A stretch of DNA of 38,711 nucleotides from Faecalibacterium sp. An121 (GCF_002160915.1 NZ_NFLM01000023.1:1-38711), one strand, 5' to 3'. Positions 23,440 to 34,045 are shown, counted from the stretch's first letter. Notes: generated from the sequence alone by a model not told the origin. Numbers and translations are program-made.

Positions 23440-23462
23440 GGATATAGTAACTATATTGTCAA
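23432..23462 (-). promoter_or_regulatory. MerR-type 19-bp-spacer promoter of the YitT-like gene
   Basis: On the minus strand a perfect -35 TTGACA (23462-23457) and -10 TATACT (23437-23432) are separated by 19 bp. The spacer contains a perfect palindrome, ATATAGT-A-ACTATAT (23442-23456). This over-long spacer with a central dyad is the hallmark of promoters untwisted by MerR-family activators. Confidence 0.88.
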
Positions 23463-23472
23463 GGGGGTATCC

Positions 23473-24294
23473 ATGGAAAATCTGTTCTCGATCGGGGAGG
23501 TGGCCCGGTATCAAAACATCTCCAAGCAGACGCTGATCTTCTACGACAAGATCGGCCTGTTCCGTCCGGCCTATGTGGACCCGCGCAACGGCTACCGCTA
23601 TTACAGCGCCAGCCAGATCGACTACCTGGACACCATCCTGGTGATGAAAAAGATCGGCTTCTCTCTGGAGGAGATCCGCCGGCATATGCAGCACTACCAC
23701 CTGGACAGCAGCCTGGCCATGCTGCACCGGCAGCTGGACGTGATCGACCAGAAGATCGCCGAACTGCGTCTGCTGCGCAGCCGGGTCCAGCACCGCTGCC
23801 AGCAGATGGAGCAGGCCAAAGCCAGGGCCCAGGCCGGCGTCCAGCTGGAGGACGCCGGGGAGCAGTACCTGCTGTGCCGTCCGGTGGCTGCCCCTTACAG
23901 TTTGCGGGAGGTCAGCCTGGCCAGCAAGCAGTGCTTTGTGGACGCCTTTCAGGAACAGCTGCCGGTGTTCTTCCAGTCCGGGGTGGTGGTGCCTTTCGAG
24001 CGCATCCTGGCGGGCCGGTACACCGAGGCATCCCTGGCCTTTTTGCCCATCGACCCCACCGGCCAGGCCGCCGGGGTCCGCAGGCTGCCCCCGGGGCGCC
24101 GGGCCTGCATCTACCATGTAGGGGATTATCTGTCGGTGGGACGCTCCTACGAAAAGCTGCTGGACCACTGCCGGCAAGCAGGGCTGCGCATCCTGTCCGA
24201 CTCCTATGAGTTCTGCATCAACGACTACATCACCACCCACGACGAGAGCGAATACATCACCAAGATCGCTTTCTACGTCGAGCCGCAGATATAA
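23473..24294 (+). CDS. MerR family transcriptional regulator with effector-binding domain
   Basis: A 273-residue regulator. The N-terminal MerR helix-turn-helix reads FSIGEVARYQNISKQTLIFYDKIGLF and is followed by NGYRYYSASQIDYLD. A dimerisation coiled coil covers about residues 75-125. The C-terminal half (about 130-273) looks like a GyrI/BmrR-type small-molecule-binding domain. No metal-binding cysteine cluster is seen, so a multidrug or metabolite ligand is more likely than a metal. The AAGGGGG ribosome binding site lies close to the ATG. The gene is divergent from the YitT-like gene, and the operator lies between them. Confidence 0.92.
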   Translation: MENLFSIGEVARYQNISKQTLIFYDKIGLFRPAYVDPRNGYRYYSASQIDYLDTILVMKKIGFSLEEIRRHMQHYHLDSSLAMLHRQLDVIDQKIAELRLLRSRVQHRCQQMEQAKARAQAGVQLEDAGEQYLLCRPVAAPYSLREVSLASKQCFVDAFQEQLPVFFQSGVVVPFERILAGRYTEASLAFLPIDPTGQAAGVRRLPPGRRACIYHVGDYLSVGRSYEKLLDHCRQAGLRILSDSYEFCINDYITTHDESEYITKIAFYVEPQI

Positions 24295-24296
24295 AA

Positions 24297-24329
24297 AGCG
24301 CCCCGCCGGGACCTGCCTGGCGGGGCGCT
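24297..24329 (-). terminator. Bidirectional terminator between MerR and HlyC/CorC genes
   Basis: A perfect 11-bp stem (24297-24307 with 24319-24329). On the minus strand it ends in CTTTTTAT, marking the end of the HlyC/CorC transcript; it also follows the MerR stop by 2 bp. Confidence 0.78.
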
Positions 24330-24349
24330 CATCTGTTTTGGTTCTGCTC

Positions 24350-25651
24350 TCAGGAAGCCTCAAAGGCCCGGGAGGCGCGGCGGCTGTGTTCCTCCCGATC
24401 GGGCCGGGGCGGTATGGGGGTCAGGCGCACTTCGGTGACCCGGCGGCGGGCGGTGTGAGTGACCACGCCGCTGTAATTGCCCAGGCGGAAACCGTCCCCC
24501 ACCTTGGGCAGGTGGCCGGTCAGGTCCTGCAGCAGGCCGTTGACCGTGTTGGAATCGGTCTGCTGCGGGGGGATCTCCAGCTTTTCGTACAGGTCGTCCA
24601 CGCTGGCCGTGCCGGATACCAGCCAGCCGCCCCCGGGCTGGGGCCGGAACTCCTCCACCGCTTCATCGTGTTCGTCCCAGATCTCCCCTACCAGCTCTTC
24701 CAGGATATCTTCCAGGGTGATGATGCCCTCGGTGCCGCCGTACTCATCCACCACCACTGCCATGTGGTGGTGCTCCTCCCGGAAGGTGCGCAGCATGGCC
24801 GATATCTTGGTGCTGTCGGTGGTAAACAGGGCCGGCGTGACCAGCGCCTGCAGCGATGCCTGGTTGCGCAGCCGGGCTAAGTAGAAGTCCTTCTCGTGCA
24901 CCACGCCGGTGATGTTGTCGATGGTGCCGTGGTAGACCGGCAGACGGGAATAGCCCGACTCGGCAAAGACCTGGGCCAGCTCCTCCAGGGGGATGGTATC
25001 CTTGACGGCTACCACGTCCACCCGGGGGGTGAGGATCTCCCCTACTTCCACATCGTCAAATTCGATGGCACTGCGGATCAGCTCCCCTTCCCGGTCGGTC
25101 AGCTCACCCTCGCTCTCGGCCTCGGATACCATGGTGATCAGCTCGCCCTCGGTGATGGAATCGGGCTCGGCCTGCACATGGAACAGCCGCCCCACCAGCT
25201 TGGACCACAGCCCGAACAGCCAGGTAAAGGGTGTGAGCAGGGTGATGAACACCTGCAGCAGGGGTGCGCAGGCGGTGGCCACCTTTTCGGGTATCTCCCG
25301 GGCCAGGCTGCGGGGACCGATCTCACCAAAAAGCAGGATCAGCACCGCCAGGATCAAAGCCGACACCAGGGTGCCCCGCAGCGCGCCCAGCGGACGGATC
25401 AGGAGCAGCACCCCCAGAGAGGCTGCCGCCAGGTTGGCGACGGTATCCCCCACCAGGATGGTGGCGAACACCTTGTCCCGCTGCTGGGACAGAGCCAGCA
25501 CCCGGGCCGCTGCCGCGTCCCCCTCCTCTGCCCGGCTTTTGAGGCGGATCTCGTTGAGGGAGGCAAAGGCGGTCTCTGCCGCCGAGAAAAAGCCGCTGAG
25601 CGCCACCAGCAGGATCAGGGCCGCCAGGGCTATCATACTGCCATCGTCCAT
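24350..25651 (-). CDS. HlyC/CorC family (CNNM-type) membrane protein with CBS domains
   Basis: A 433-residue protein. An N-terminal DUF21/CNNM membrane domain (about 1-165, four helices; starts [23 protein letters not shown]) is followed by a CBS pair (about 205-325; [12 protein letters not shown], then [26 protein letters not shown], given as [17 protein letters not shown]). The C-terminal CorC_HlyC domain covers about 340-425. Family members are linked to Mg2+ or Co2+ efflux; the name hemolysin is historical. The usual GEIxPK motif reads GEIGPR here. The start at 25651 has only a distant GGAG; ATG 25636 is an alternative. It follows the clpB terminator. Confidence 0.9.
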   Translation of the reverse strand: MDDGSMIALAALILLVALSGFFSAAETAFASLNEIRLKSRAEEGDAAAARVLALSQQRDKVFATILVGDTVANLAAASLGVLLLIRPLGALRGTLVSALILAVLILLFGEIGPRSLAREIPEKVATACAPLLQVFITLLTPFTWLFGLWSKLVGRLFHVQAEPDSITEGELITMVSEAESEGELTDREGELIRSAIEFDDVEVGEILTPRVDVVAVKDTIPLEELAQVFAESGYSRLPVYHGTIDNITGVVHEKDFYLARLRNQASLQALVTPALFTTDSTKISAMLRTFREEHHHMAVVVDEYGGTEGIITLEDILEELVGEIWDEHDEAVEEFRPQPGGGWLVSGTASVDDLYEKLEIPPQQTDSNTVNGLLQDLTGHLPKVGDGFRLGNYSGVVTHTARRRVTEVRLTPIPPRPDREEHSRRASRAFEAS

Positions 25652-25692
25652 AAAGATTCGATCAACTCCACTTTCTGTATTGGTTTACGGAA

Positions 25693-25747
25693 CAAAAAAT
25701 GTGCCTTCCGCCGCCGGCTTTCAGCGACGGAAAGCACATTCTTTTTT
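25693..25747 (-). terminator. clpB: Terminator after clpB
   Basis: A long stem with a few wobble pairs (25698-25716 with 25722-25740). On the minus strand it is followed by TTTTTTG; a T run is also present on the plus side. It lies 64 bp after the clpB stop. Confidence 0.78.
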
Positions 25748-25803
25748 TATCATAGCATACTTGGTTCGGGTATGCAAGGGGATGGGGATGCTTTACTGAG
25801 ATT

Positions 25804-28416
<2,613 letters not shown>

Positions 28417-28507
28417 ATGCTTTCCCTCCATTCTCCGGCGCCCAAAGGCCCGGGGATGCGGCCGGCCCTGGCCGGCGCGTCAGCTCGTCACTTGCAACGT
28501 CCGACTG

Positions 28508-28585
28508 CTAGCACGGCCGGGCCGCGCCGGCATAAACCCCGGCCTGGCCTGAATGCACATCCAATATCTTGATCTGTCTTGTCAT
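28508..28585 (-). CDS. Possible 25-residue leader peptide upstream of clpB
   Basis: A short frame starting ATG at 28585 after a good GGGAGG ribosome binding site, encoding MTRQIKILDVHS... and ending ...GAARPC. It lies inside the clpB transcript, between CIRCE and clpB. There is no known family. It could be a translated leader or a chance frame; the well-spaced ribosome binding site is the only positive evidence. Confidence 0.35.
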   Translation of the reverse strand: MTRQIKILDVHSGQAGVYAGAARPC

Positions 28586-28617
28586 GGTATGCCTCCCGCC
28601 TGCTCTGCACAGGCTTT

Positions 28618-28644
28618 TTAGCACTCTATTCTTTCGACTGCTAA
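28618..28644 (-). promoter_or_regulatory. CIRCE operator (HrcA binding site)
   Basis: TTAGCACTC (28618-28626), nine bases, then GACTGCTAA (28636-28644). This matches the CIRCE consensus TTAGCACTC-N9-GAGTGCTAA at 17 of 18 arm positions. It begins 2 bp downstream of the clpB -10, over the transcription start, as expected for HrcA repression. Confidence 0.93.
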
Positions 28645-28645
28645 A

Positions 28646-28674
28646 AGTATACTCGCAGGGCGGTCTTCTGTCAA
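28646..28674 (-). promoter_or_regulatory. clpB: Sigma-A promoter of clpB
   Basis: On the minus strand a perfect -35 TTGACA (28674-28669), 17-bp spacer and -10 TATACT (28651-28646), directly followed by CIRCE. Confidence 0.9.
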
Positions 28675-28801
28675 GAGGGGAGAGGGGCGAAAGGGGGCTG
28701 TTCACAAAAAATTTACGCGCCGGGAAGGACGGGCGGGTGTCAATTTTTGGGCTTTTTGAGGGGCTTTTGTTGTCGCTGCATCCAAAAAGGAGCCGCCGCC
28801 C

Positions 28802-28831
28802 TTGTCATATCCAAGGGATATGTGGTATAAT
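28802..28831 (+). promoter_or_regulatory. pckA: pckA promoter with operator-like palindrome
   Basis: -35 TTGTCA (28802-28807), 18-bp spacer and -10 TATAAT (28826-28831) with the TGTGG extension. The spacer and -35 edge hold a perfect palindrome CATATCC-AAG-GGATATG (28806-28822), at the same position as the one in the udk promoter. Confidence 0.75.
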
Positions 28832-28912
28832 CATACTGCACTAGTAGCGAATGGGCACCGTCTTTGCGCGGGGCCCATTTGCTCAGAATTTACCAACGGA
28901 GGGATGTTAGCT

Positions 28913-30502
28913 ATGGAAACCTACGGCATTGAAAAATATGGCATCATCGGGCCCAAGGCTGTCTACCGCAACCTGACCCCGGCCCAGCTGACCGAGGCTG
29001 CGCTGCGCCGCGGTGAGGGCGCCCTGAGCAAGACCGGCGCGCTGGTGGTCACCACCGGCAAGTACACCGGCCGTTCGCCCAACGACAAGTTCATCGTGGA
29101 CACCGAAGGCGTGCACGACGACATCGCCTGGGGCAAGGTGAACCGCCCCATCAGCCGCGAGAAGTTCGACGCCATCAAGGGCAAGGTGGCAGCTTATTTG
29201 CAGGGCCGCGAGGTCTTCATTTTTGACGGCTACGCCGGCGCAGACCCCAAGTACACCAAGAAGTTCCGGGTCATCAACGAGCTGGCCAGCCAGAATATGT
29301 TCATCCATCAGCTGCTGATCCGCCCCACCGCAGAGCAGCTGGCCAACTACGGCGAGCCTGACTACACCATGCTGGTGGCGCCCGGCTTCAAGTGCGATCC
29401 CGAGGTGGACGGCGTCAACAGCGAGGCCGCCATCATGATCGACTACGAGGCACACCTGATCGTCATTGCAGGCAGCCAGTACAGCGGCGAGATCAAGAAG
29501 AGCGTCTTCTCCACCATGAACTACGTCATGACCAAGGAGAACGTGCTGCCCATGCACTGCTCGGCCAACATGGACCCCGAGACCCATGAGACCGCTGTCT
29601 TCTTCGGCCTGTCCGGCACCGGCAAGACCACCCTGTCCGCCGACCCCGGCCGCAAGCTGATCGGCGACGACGAGCACGGCTGGAGCCCCGACGGCATCTT
29701 CAACTTCGAGGGCGGCTGCTATGCCAAGTGCATCAACCTGAAGGAAGAGAACGAGCCCGACATCTTCCGCGCCATCAAGTTCGGCTCCCTGGTGGAGAAC
29801 GTGGTCATGGACCCCGAGACCCGTGAGCTGGACTTTGACGACGACAGCCTGACCGAGAACACCCGCGTGGGCTACCCCGTGGACTATATCTCCAACGCCC
29901 AGATCCCCGGCGAGGGCGGCATCCCCAAGGTGGTCATCTTCCTGACCGCCGACGCATTCGGCGTCCTGCCTCCCATCAGCCGTCTGAGCAAGGAAGCCGC
30001 CATGTACCACTTCGTCACCGGCTTCACTTCCAAGCTGGCCGGCACCGAGCGCGGCATCACCGAGCCCCAGCCCACCTTCTCCACCCTGTTCGGCGAGCCC
30101 TTCATGCCCATGGATCCCCAGGTGTACGCCAAGATGCTGGGTGAGAAGCTGGACCAGTACGGCACCAAGGTCTACCTGGTCAACACCGGCTGGGCCGGCG
30201 GCAGCGCAGCCGACGGCGCCAAGCGCATGAAGCTGAGCTACACCCGCGCCATGGTCACCGCCGCTCTGAACGGCAGCTTTGACAGCGTGGAGTTCAAGCA
30301 CCACGACGTCTTCAACGTGGACTATCCCACCAGCTGCCCCGGCGTGCCCGACGAGATGCTGGATGCCCGCGGCATGTGGGCTGACAAGGCCGCCTATGAC
30401 CAGCAGGCCAACAAGCTGGCCAAGATGTTCGAGGACAACTTCGCCAAGAAGTATCCCCACATGGCCGCCGAGATCGCCAACGCCGGCCCCAAGGCAAAGT
30501 AA
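28913..30502 (+). CDS. pckA: Phosphoenolpyruvate carboxykinase (ATP)
   Basis: A 529-residue enzyme interconverting oxaloacetate + ATP and PEP + CO2 + ADP. Motifs: TGKYTGRSPNDKFIV (PEP/oxaloacetate-binding RSP), the P-loop GLSGTGKTTLSADP, the metal-binding DDEHGWSPDGIFNFEGGCYAK (given as DDEHGWSPDG and FNFEGGCYAK) and NTGWAGG. In fermenting gut Clostridia it may run towards oxaloacetate, feeding malate and fumarate. The start at 28913 was chosen because GGAGGG (28898-28903) directly abuts an earlier ATG at 28904, which is too close. Codons are strongly biased to C-ending forms, which suggests high expression. Confidence 0.97.
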   Translation: METYGIEKYGIIGPKAVYRNLTPAQLTEAALRRGEGALSKTGALVVTTGKYTGRSPNDKFIVDTEGVHDDIAWGKVNRPISREKFDAIKGKVAAYLQGREVFIFDGYAGADPKYTKKFRVINELASQNMFIHQLLIRPTAEQLANYGEPDYTMLVAPGFKCDPEVDGVNSEAAIMIDYEAHLIVIAGSQYSGEIKKSVFSTMNYVMTKENVLPMHCSANMDPETHETAVFFGLSGTGKTTLSADPGRKLIGDDEHGWSPDGIFNFEGGCYAKCINLKEENEPDIFRAIKFGSLVENVVMDPETRELDFDDDSLTENTRVGYPVDYISNAQIPGEGGIPKVVIFLTADAFGVLPPISRLSKEAAMYHFVTGFTSKLAGTERGITEPQPTFSTLFGEPFMPMDPQVYAKMLGEKLDQYGTKVYLVNTGWAGGSAADGAKRMKLSYTRAMVTAALNGSFDSVEFKHHDVFNVDYPTSCPGVPDEMLDARGMWADKAAYDQQANKLAKMFEDNFAKKYPHMAAEIANAGPKAK

Positions 30503-30562
30503 GTCTGCCCCCGGCATGATCTTCTGAACGCAAACGCGCCGCTCCCGCGGCACGACAAAAAG

Positions 30563-30597
30563 GCCGCCGCCCCGTGATGATGGGGCGGCGGCTTTTT
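30563..30597 (+). terminator. Bidirectional terminator between pckA and the DtxR-type gene
   Basis: A perfect 11-bp stem (30563-30573 with 30582-30592) is flanked by an A run and a T run (TTTTTT on the plus strand), serving convergent genes. Confidence 0.82.
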
Positions 30598-30609
30598 TCT
30601 GCGGCAGGC

Positions 30610-31017
30610 TCAGTTGTCGGTCTTGTCCGCGTCTTTGCAGGAGTTCTCGGCGTCGGTCAGCAGCGCGCGCTCGCGGATCTTCTCCAGTGTGACCTCGCTG
30701 AGGATGTGCTCAGCCTTGCAGGCATCGGCAGCGGCGGTCTTCTCGTCCACGCCCAGCTGGATGAAAAAGTGGGTCAGCAGGCGGTGGCGGCCGTAGATCC
30801 GCTCCGCGATCTCCTGGCCAGGGGGCAGCAGGCTGAGATTGCCCTCGCCGTCCACCGCGATGTAGCCGTTTTCCCGCAGCTTCTTCATGGCGATGCTGAC
30901 GCTGGCTTTGGTGAAGCCCAGCTCGTTGACAACGTCGATGGAGCGCACTTTGCCCTGGCGCTCGGTGAGCATCAGGATGGTTTCCAGATAATCTTCAGCG
31001 GACTGGTGGATGGTCAT
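30610..31017 (-). CDS. DtxR/MntR family metal-dependent repressor
   Basis: A 135-residue repressor. The winged helix-turn-helix is SAEDYLETILMLTERQGKVRS..ELGFTKASVSIAMKKL, seen as SAEDYLETILMLTER and GFTKASVSIAMKKL. The dimerisation domain contains YGRHRLLTHFF and CKAEHILSE. Asp9, Glu12, the His of GRHRL and the Glu-His of AEH match the MntR metal-site layout, favouring Mn2+ or Fe2+ sensing. No SH3-like third domain, so it is the short MntR-like form. No metal transporter gene is nearby. CAGGAGGCAG precedes the ATG. Confidence 0.88.
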   Translation of the reverse strand: MTIHQSAEDYLETILMLTERQGKVRSIDVVNELGFTKASVSIAMKKLRENGYIAVDGEGNLSLLPPGQEIAERIYGRHRLLTHFFIQLGVDEKTAAADACKAEHILSEVTLEKIRERALLTDAENSCKDADKTDN

Positions 31018-31076
31018 GATTGGTTCTGCCTCCTGTTTACTGCCCGGCGGGCAGGTGATGTTGGTCTGTACCTATA

Positions 31077-31105
31077 AGAGTACCACAACCGGCTGCGGCA
31101 CGCAA
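31077..31105 (-). promoter_or_regulatory. Promoter of the DtxR/MntR-type gene
   Basis: On the minus strand -35 TTGCGT (31105-31100), 17-bp spacer ending TTGTGG and -10 TACTCT (31082-31077). Confidence 0.45.
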
Positions 31106-31141
31106 GAGCGGACCGGGCTGTTTGTGTCGAAAAAAGGACTT

Positions 31142-31696
31142 TTACAGACTGGCCAGGTAAGCGGCGGGGCCCGACTGGTACAGATCGCCCCCCGTGCTGT
31201 CCAGGATGACCGTCAGGGGCATATCCCGGACGGTGAGCCGGCGCACCGCCTCACACCCCAGATCGGGCCAGGCGATGACTTCCAGAGAGAGGACGCTGCG
31301 GGCCATCAAAGCCCCGGCCCCGCCCAGAGCCGCCAGATAGACGGCTCCGTTGCGCACCACCGCCTCCTTGACGGCGGCGTCCCGCTTGCCCTTGCCGATC
31401 ATGATCCGGTTGCCCAGGTCCAGCAGGCGGGGGGACATACTGTCCATACGGCCCGAGGTGGTGGGCCCGGCCGAGCCGATCACCTGGCCGGGGCGCTCCG
31501 GGGTAGGCCCCACATAATAGATGGCGCTGCCCTCCAGAGGGAAAGGCAGGGGTTCGCCGGCATCCAGGGCCTCCATCATCCGCTTATGGGCCTGGTCCCG
31601 GGCGGTATACACCACCCCCGACAGCAGCACGGTATCCCCGGCCCGCAGGGGGGCCAGGTCGGCGGCGGTGCAGGGGGCTGTCAGTTTGTATTCCAT
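31142..31696 (-). CDS. Class I fumarate hydratase, beta subunit (fumarase/L-tartrate dehydratase C-terminal type)
   Basis: A 184-residue protein corresponding to the C-terminal domain of class I fumarases (FumA/TtdB). Family blocks are LRAGDTVLLSGVVYTARDQAHKRM (given as AGDTVLLSGVVYTARDQAHKR), YYVGPTPERPGQVIGSAGPTTSGRM (as GPTPERPGQVIGSAGPTTS) and the KGKRD active-site region. It joins the alpha subunit encoded 26 bp upstream to form the two-subunit enzyme. Fumarase is preferred over tartrate dehydratase because malic enzyme is in the same operon. The ATG at 31696 follows AAAGGAG. Confidence 0.9.
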   Translation of the reverse strand: MEYKLTAPCTAADLAPLRAGDTVLLSGVVYTARDQAHKRMMEALDAGEPLPFPLEGSAIYYVGPTPERPGQVIGSAGPTTSGRMDSMSPRLLDLGNRIMIGKGKRDAAVKEAVVRNGAVYLAALGGAGALMARSVLSLEVIAWPDLGCEAVRRLTVRDMPLTVILDSTGGDLYQSGPAAYLASL

Positions 31697-31722
31697 AGCA
31701 TCTCCTTTTCTGCCCTGCCATC

Positions 31723-32562
31723 TCACAGGGCGGCGCAGGCCCGCCGGGTGACATGGCAGGACACGTTGACCGCCACCGGCAGGCCCGCCACATGGGTGGG
31801 CATCTGCTCAATGGCAAGGCCCAGGCAGGTGGTCCGCCCGCCAAACCCCTGGGGGCCGATGCCCAGGGCGTTGATCTCCTCCAGCAAAGCGCGCTCCAGA
31901 TCCGCATAGTAGGGGTCGGGGTTGGGCACGTCCAGCGGGCGCAGCAGGGCTTTCTTGGCCAGATAGGCCACCTTGTCAAAGCTGCCGCCCACCCCGACGC
32001 CCAGGATGACCGGAGGGCAGGGATTGGAACCGGCCTGGCGCACGGTGTCCACCACGAACCGCTTGAACCCTTCCACCCCGTCGGCGGGCTTGAGCATGGC
32101 GATGCGGCTCATATTCTCGCTGCCAAAGCCCTTGGGGGCCACCGTGATGGTGCAGCCCTCCCCCGGCACCAGGTGGACGGTGATGGCGGCGGGTGTGTTG
32201 TCGCCGGTGTTGCCCCGGCGCAGGGGGTCGGCCACAATGCTCTTGCGCAGGTAGCCGTCGGTGTAGCCCCGGCGCACCCCCTCGTGGATGGCGGCCTCAA
32301 AGTCGCCCTCGATATGGACATCGGTGCCCAGCTCCACAAAGACGCAGGCCATGCCGGTATCCTGGCAGATGGGCAGATCGGCCTCGCGGGCGGCGTCCAG
32401 ATTGGACCACAGCAGGTCCAGGGTGGTCCTGGCCAGGGGCCACGGTTCCGAAGTGCGGGCGGCGTCCAGGGCAGCCTGAACGTCCGCAGGCAGCCGGGTG
32501 TTGGCCTGGATGCACAGGGCCGCCACCGCGTCGGTCAGCTTTTGGGCGGGGATGGTACGCAT
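31723..32562 (-). CDS. Class I fumarate hydratase, alpha subunit
   Basis: A 279-residue [4Fe-4S] subunit of class I fumarase. The three cluster cysteines are visible: Cys66 in LPICQDTG, Cys182 in SNPCPPVILGVG and Cys246 in GGRTTCLGLA. It hydrates fumarate to malate reversibly and is oxygen-sensitive, as suits an anaerobe. Length is normal for split FumA N-terminal subunits. It starts 12 bp after the malic enzyme stop with AAGGAGG before the ATG, and the beta subunit follows, giving a malic enzyme-fumarase operon. Confidence 0.92.
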   Translation of the reverse strand: MRTIPAQKLTDAVAALCIQANTRLPADVQAALDAARTSEPWPLARTTLDLLWSNLDAAREADLPICQDTGMACVFVELGTDVHIEGDFEAAIHEGVRRGYTDGYLRKSIVADPLRRGNTGDNTPAAITVHLVPGEGCTITVAPKGFGSENMSRIAMLKPADGVEGFKRFVVDTVRQAGSNPCPPVILGVGVGGSFDKVAYLAKKALLRPLDVPNPDPYYADLERALLEEINALGIGPQGFGGRTTCLGLAIEQMPTHVAGLPVAVNVSCHVTRRACAAL

Positions 32563-32574
32563 GGCAGGTCCTCC

Positions 32575-33747
32575 TTACAGCCGGGCGACGCCGGTATCCC
32601 GGGCGGCCTGGGCCACAGCCTGGGCCACGGCCTCGGCTACGCGGGGATCGAAGGCGCCGGGGATGATGCATTCGTCGCTGCGCTGGTCATCGGTGATGAG
32701 GTCGGCGATGGCATAGGCGGCGGCCAGCTTCATCCGGTCGTTGATGTCCCGGGCGCGCACCGACAAAGCGCCCTTGAACAGGCCGGGGAAGCACAGCACA
32801 TTGTTGACCTGGTTGGGGAAATCGCTGCGGCCGGTGGCCATCACCCGCACGCCGGCGGCTTTGGCCTCGTCGGGCATGATCTCGGGGGTGGGGTTGGCCA
32901 TGGCAAAGACGATGGCGTCGGGGGCCATGGTGCGGCACATCTCTGCGGTCAGGCAGCCGGGCTTGGACACCCCGATGAACACATCCGCCCCGCGGATGGC
33001 GTCGGCCAGGCCGCCCTTGACCTGGCGGGGATTGGTCACTTCGCCCAGCCAGTTCTTGTGGGCCTCGGCGCTGTTGCAGCCCTTGTACAGGGTGCCGAAC
33101 TGGTCCACCGCGATGATGTCCCGCGCCCCGGCGGTCATCAGCATCTTGATGATGGCGGTGCCTGCGGCGCCGGGCCCGTTCAGCACGATATGGACCTCCT
33201 CCATCTTTTTGCCCACCACCCGCAGCGCATTGATGAGGGCTGCGGTGACCACAACGGCGGTGCCGTGCTGGTCATCGTGGAACACCGGGATGTCCAGCTC
33301 CCGCTCCAGGGTCTGCTCGATCTCAAAGCACTCGGGGCTCTTGATATCCTCCAGGTTGATGCCGCCAAAGGTGGGGGCCAGGGCCTTGCAGGCTGCGATG
33401 ACGCCGGCGGCGTCGTGGGCGTCGATGCAGATGGGGAAAGCGTCCACCCCGCCGAACTGCTTGAACAGCACCGCCTTGCCCTCCATCACCGGCAGGGCCG
33501 CCTGGGGCCCGATGTCCCCCAGGCCCAGCACGGCGGTGCCGTTGGACACCACCGCCACCATGTTGCCCTTGAAGGTGTAGCGGTAGACATCCTCGGGGCA
33601 GGCGGCAATGCGGCGGCAGGGCTCGGCCACGCCGGGGGTGTAGGCGGTGGCCAGTTCGTCCCGGGTGCGCACCTCCACCTTGCTGTGCATCCCGACCTTG
33701 CCCTGATGGGCCTCGTGCATTTCCAGAGCTGCCTTGTTGTAATCCAT
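32575..33747 (-). CDS. Malic enzyme (NAD-dependent, short form)
   Basis: A 390-residue malic enzyme (malate + NAD(P)+ to pyruvate + CO2 + NAD(P)H). Tyr36 in TAYTPGVAEPC and Lys91 in MEGKAVLFKQFGG are the catalytic pair; DDQHGTAVV supplies metal-binding Asp residues; the Rossmann motif is GPGAAGTAI. It is the short prokaryotic form without the C-terminal phosphotransacetylase-like domain. Cofactor choice is inferred, not proven. ATG 33747 follows GAGGAGG. It is the first gene of the operon with the two fumarase subunits, linking pyruvate, malate and fumarate. Confidence 0.94.
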   Translation of the reverse strand: MDYNKAALEMHEAHQGKVGMHSKVEVRTRDELATAYTPGVAEPCRRIAACPEDVYRYTFKGNMVAVVSNGTAVLGLGDIGPQAALPVMEGKAVLFKQFGGVDAFPICIDAHDAAGVIAACKALAPTFGGINLEDIKSPECFEIEQTLERELDIPVFHDDQHGTAVVVTAALINALRVVGKKMEEVHIVLNGPGAAGTAIIKMLMTAGARDIIAVDQFGTLYKGCNSAEAHKNWLGEVTNPRQVKGGLADAIRGADVFIGVSKPGCLTAEMCRTMAPDAIVFAMANPTPEIMPDEAKAAGVRVMATGRSDFPNQVNNVLCFPGLFKGALSVRARDINDRMKLAAAYAIADLITDDQRSDECIIPGAFDPRVAEAVAQAVAQAARDTGVARL

Positions 33748-33775
33748 ACTTGTCCTCCTCAAAGCCGTTTTTCTT

Positions 33776-33784
33776 ATTGTAGCA
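33776..33784 (-). promoter_or_regulatory. Extended -10 promoter of the malic enzyme operon
   Basis: On the minus strand TGTGCTACAAT places TACAAT at 33781-33776; no good -35 is present. It lies about 29 bp before the malic enzyme start. Confidence 0.5.
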
Positions 33785-33864
33785 CAAAGGGGGCGGCAGT
33801 TTCCACCCGCAGAACGGCACATTTGGCCCAAAAGTGCCCTGGAGCGGCTGGATTTATGGGAATT

Positions 33865-33905
33865 TTGTAAAAGAACTTTCTTTTTTTACAATTCTCCGGT
33901 ATACT
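33865..33905 (+). promoter_or_regulatory. Promoter of the FKBP lipoprotein gene with an inverted repeat
   Basis: A -10 TATACT at 33900-33905 is preceded by a perfect inverted repeat TTGTAAAA (33865-33872) and TTTTACAA (33884-33891) with an 11-bp centre. The repeat covers the place where a -35 should be; only weak -35 matches exist, so an activator or repressor site is plausible. Confidence 0.45.
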
Positions 33906-34045
33906 GGGGTACGCCCCTGCCCGGGGATGTGCCCCAAGGCCGGCCGCAAAGCGCGGCGGCGTTTCGGGCGCGCTCAGGGCATCGCTTTGTTTGCAAAGGG
34001 CGCGGCCCATGCCTGCGCCCATCCACCGATCAGGAGGTTTTCACT

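Larger units (their letters stand above)
28432..28912. other. Divergent control region between clpB and pckA
   Basis: This 480-bp region contains the clpB leader with a 25-codon frame, the CIRCE operator, the clpB promoter and the pckA promoter with its palindrome. The pckA leader has a 7-bp hairpin (AATGGGC at about 28855-28861 with GCCCATT near 28873-28879). A GC-rich inverted repeat (28461-28476) lies between the short frame and clpB. No other gene was seen. Confidence 0.7.
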
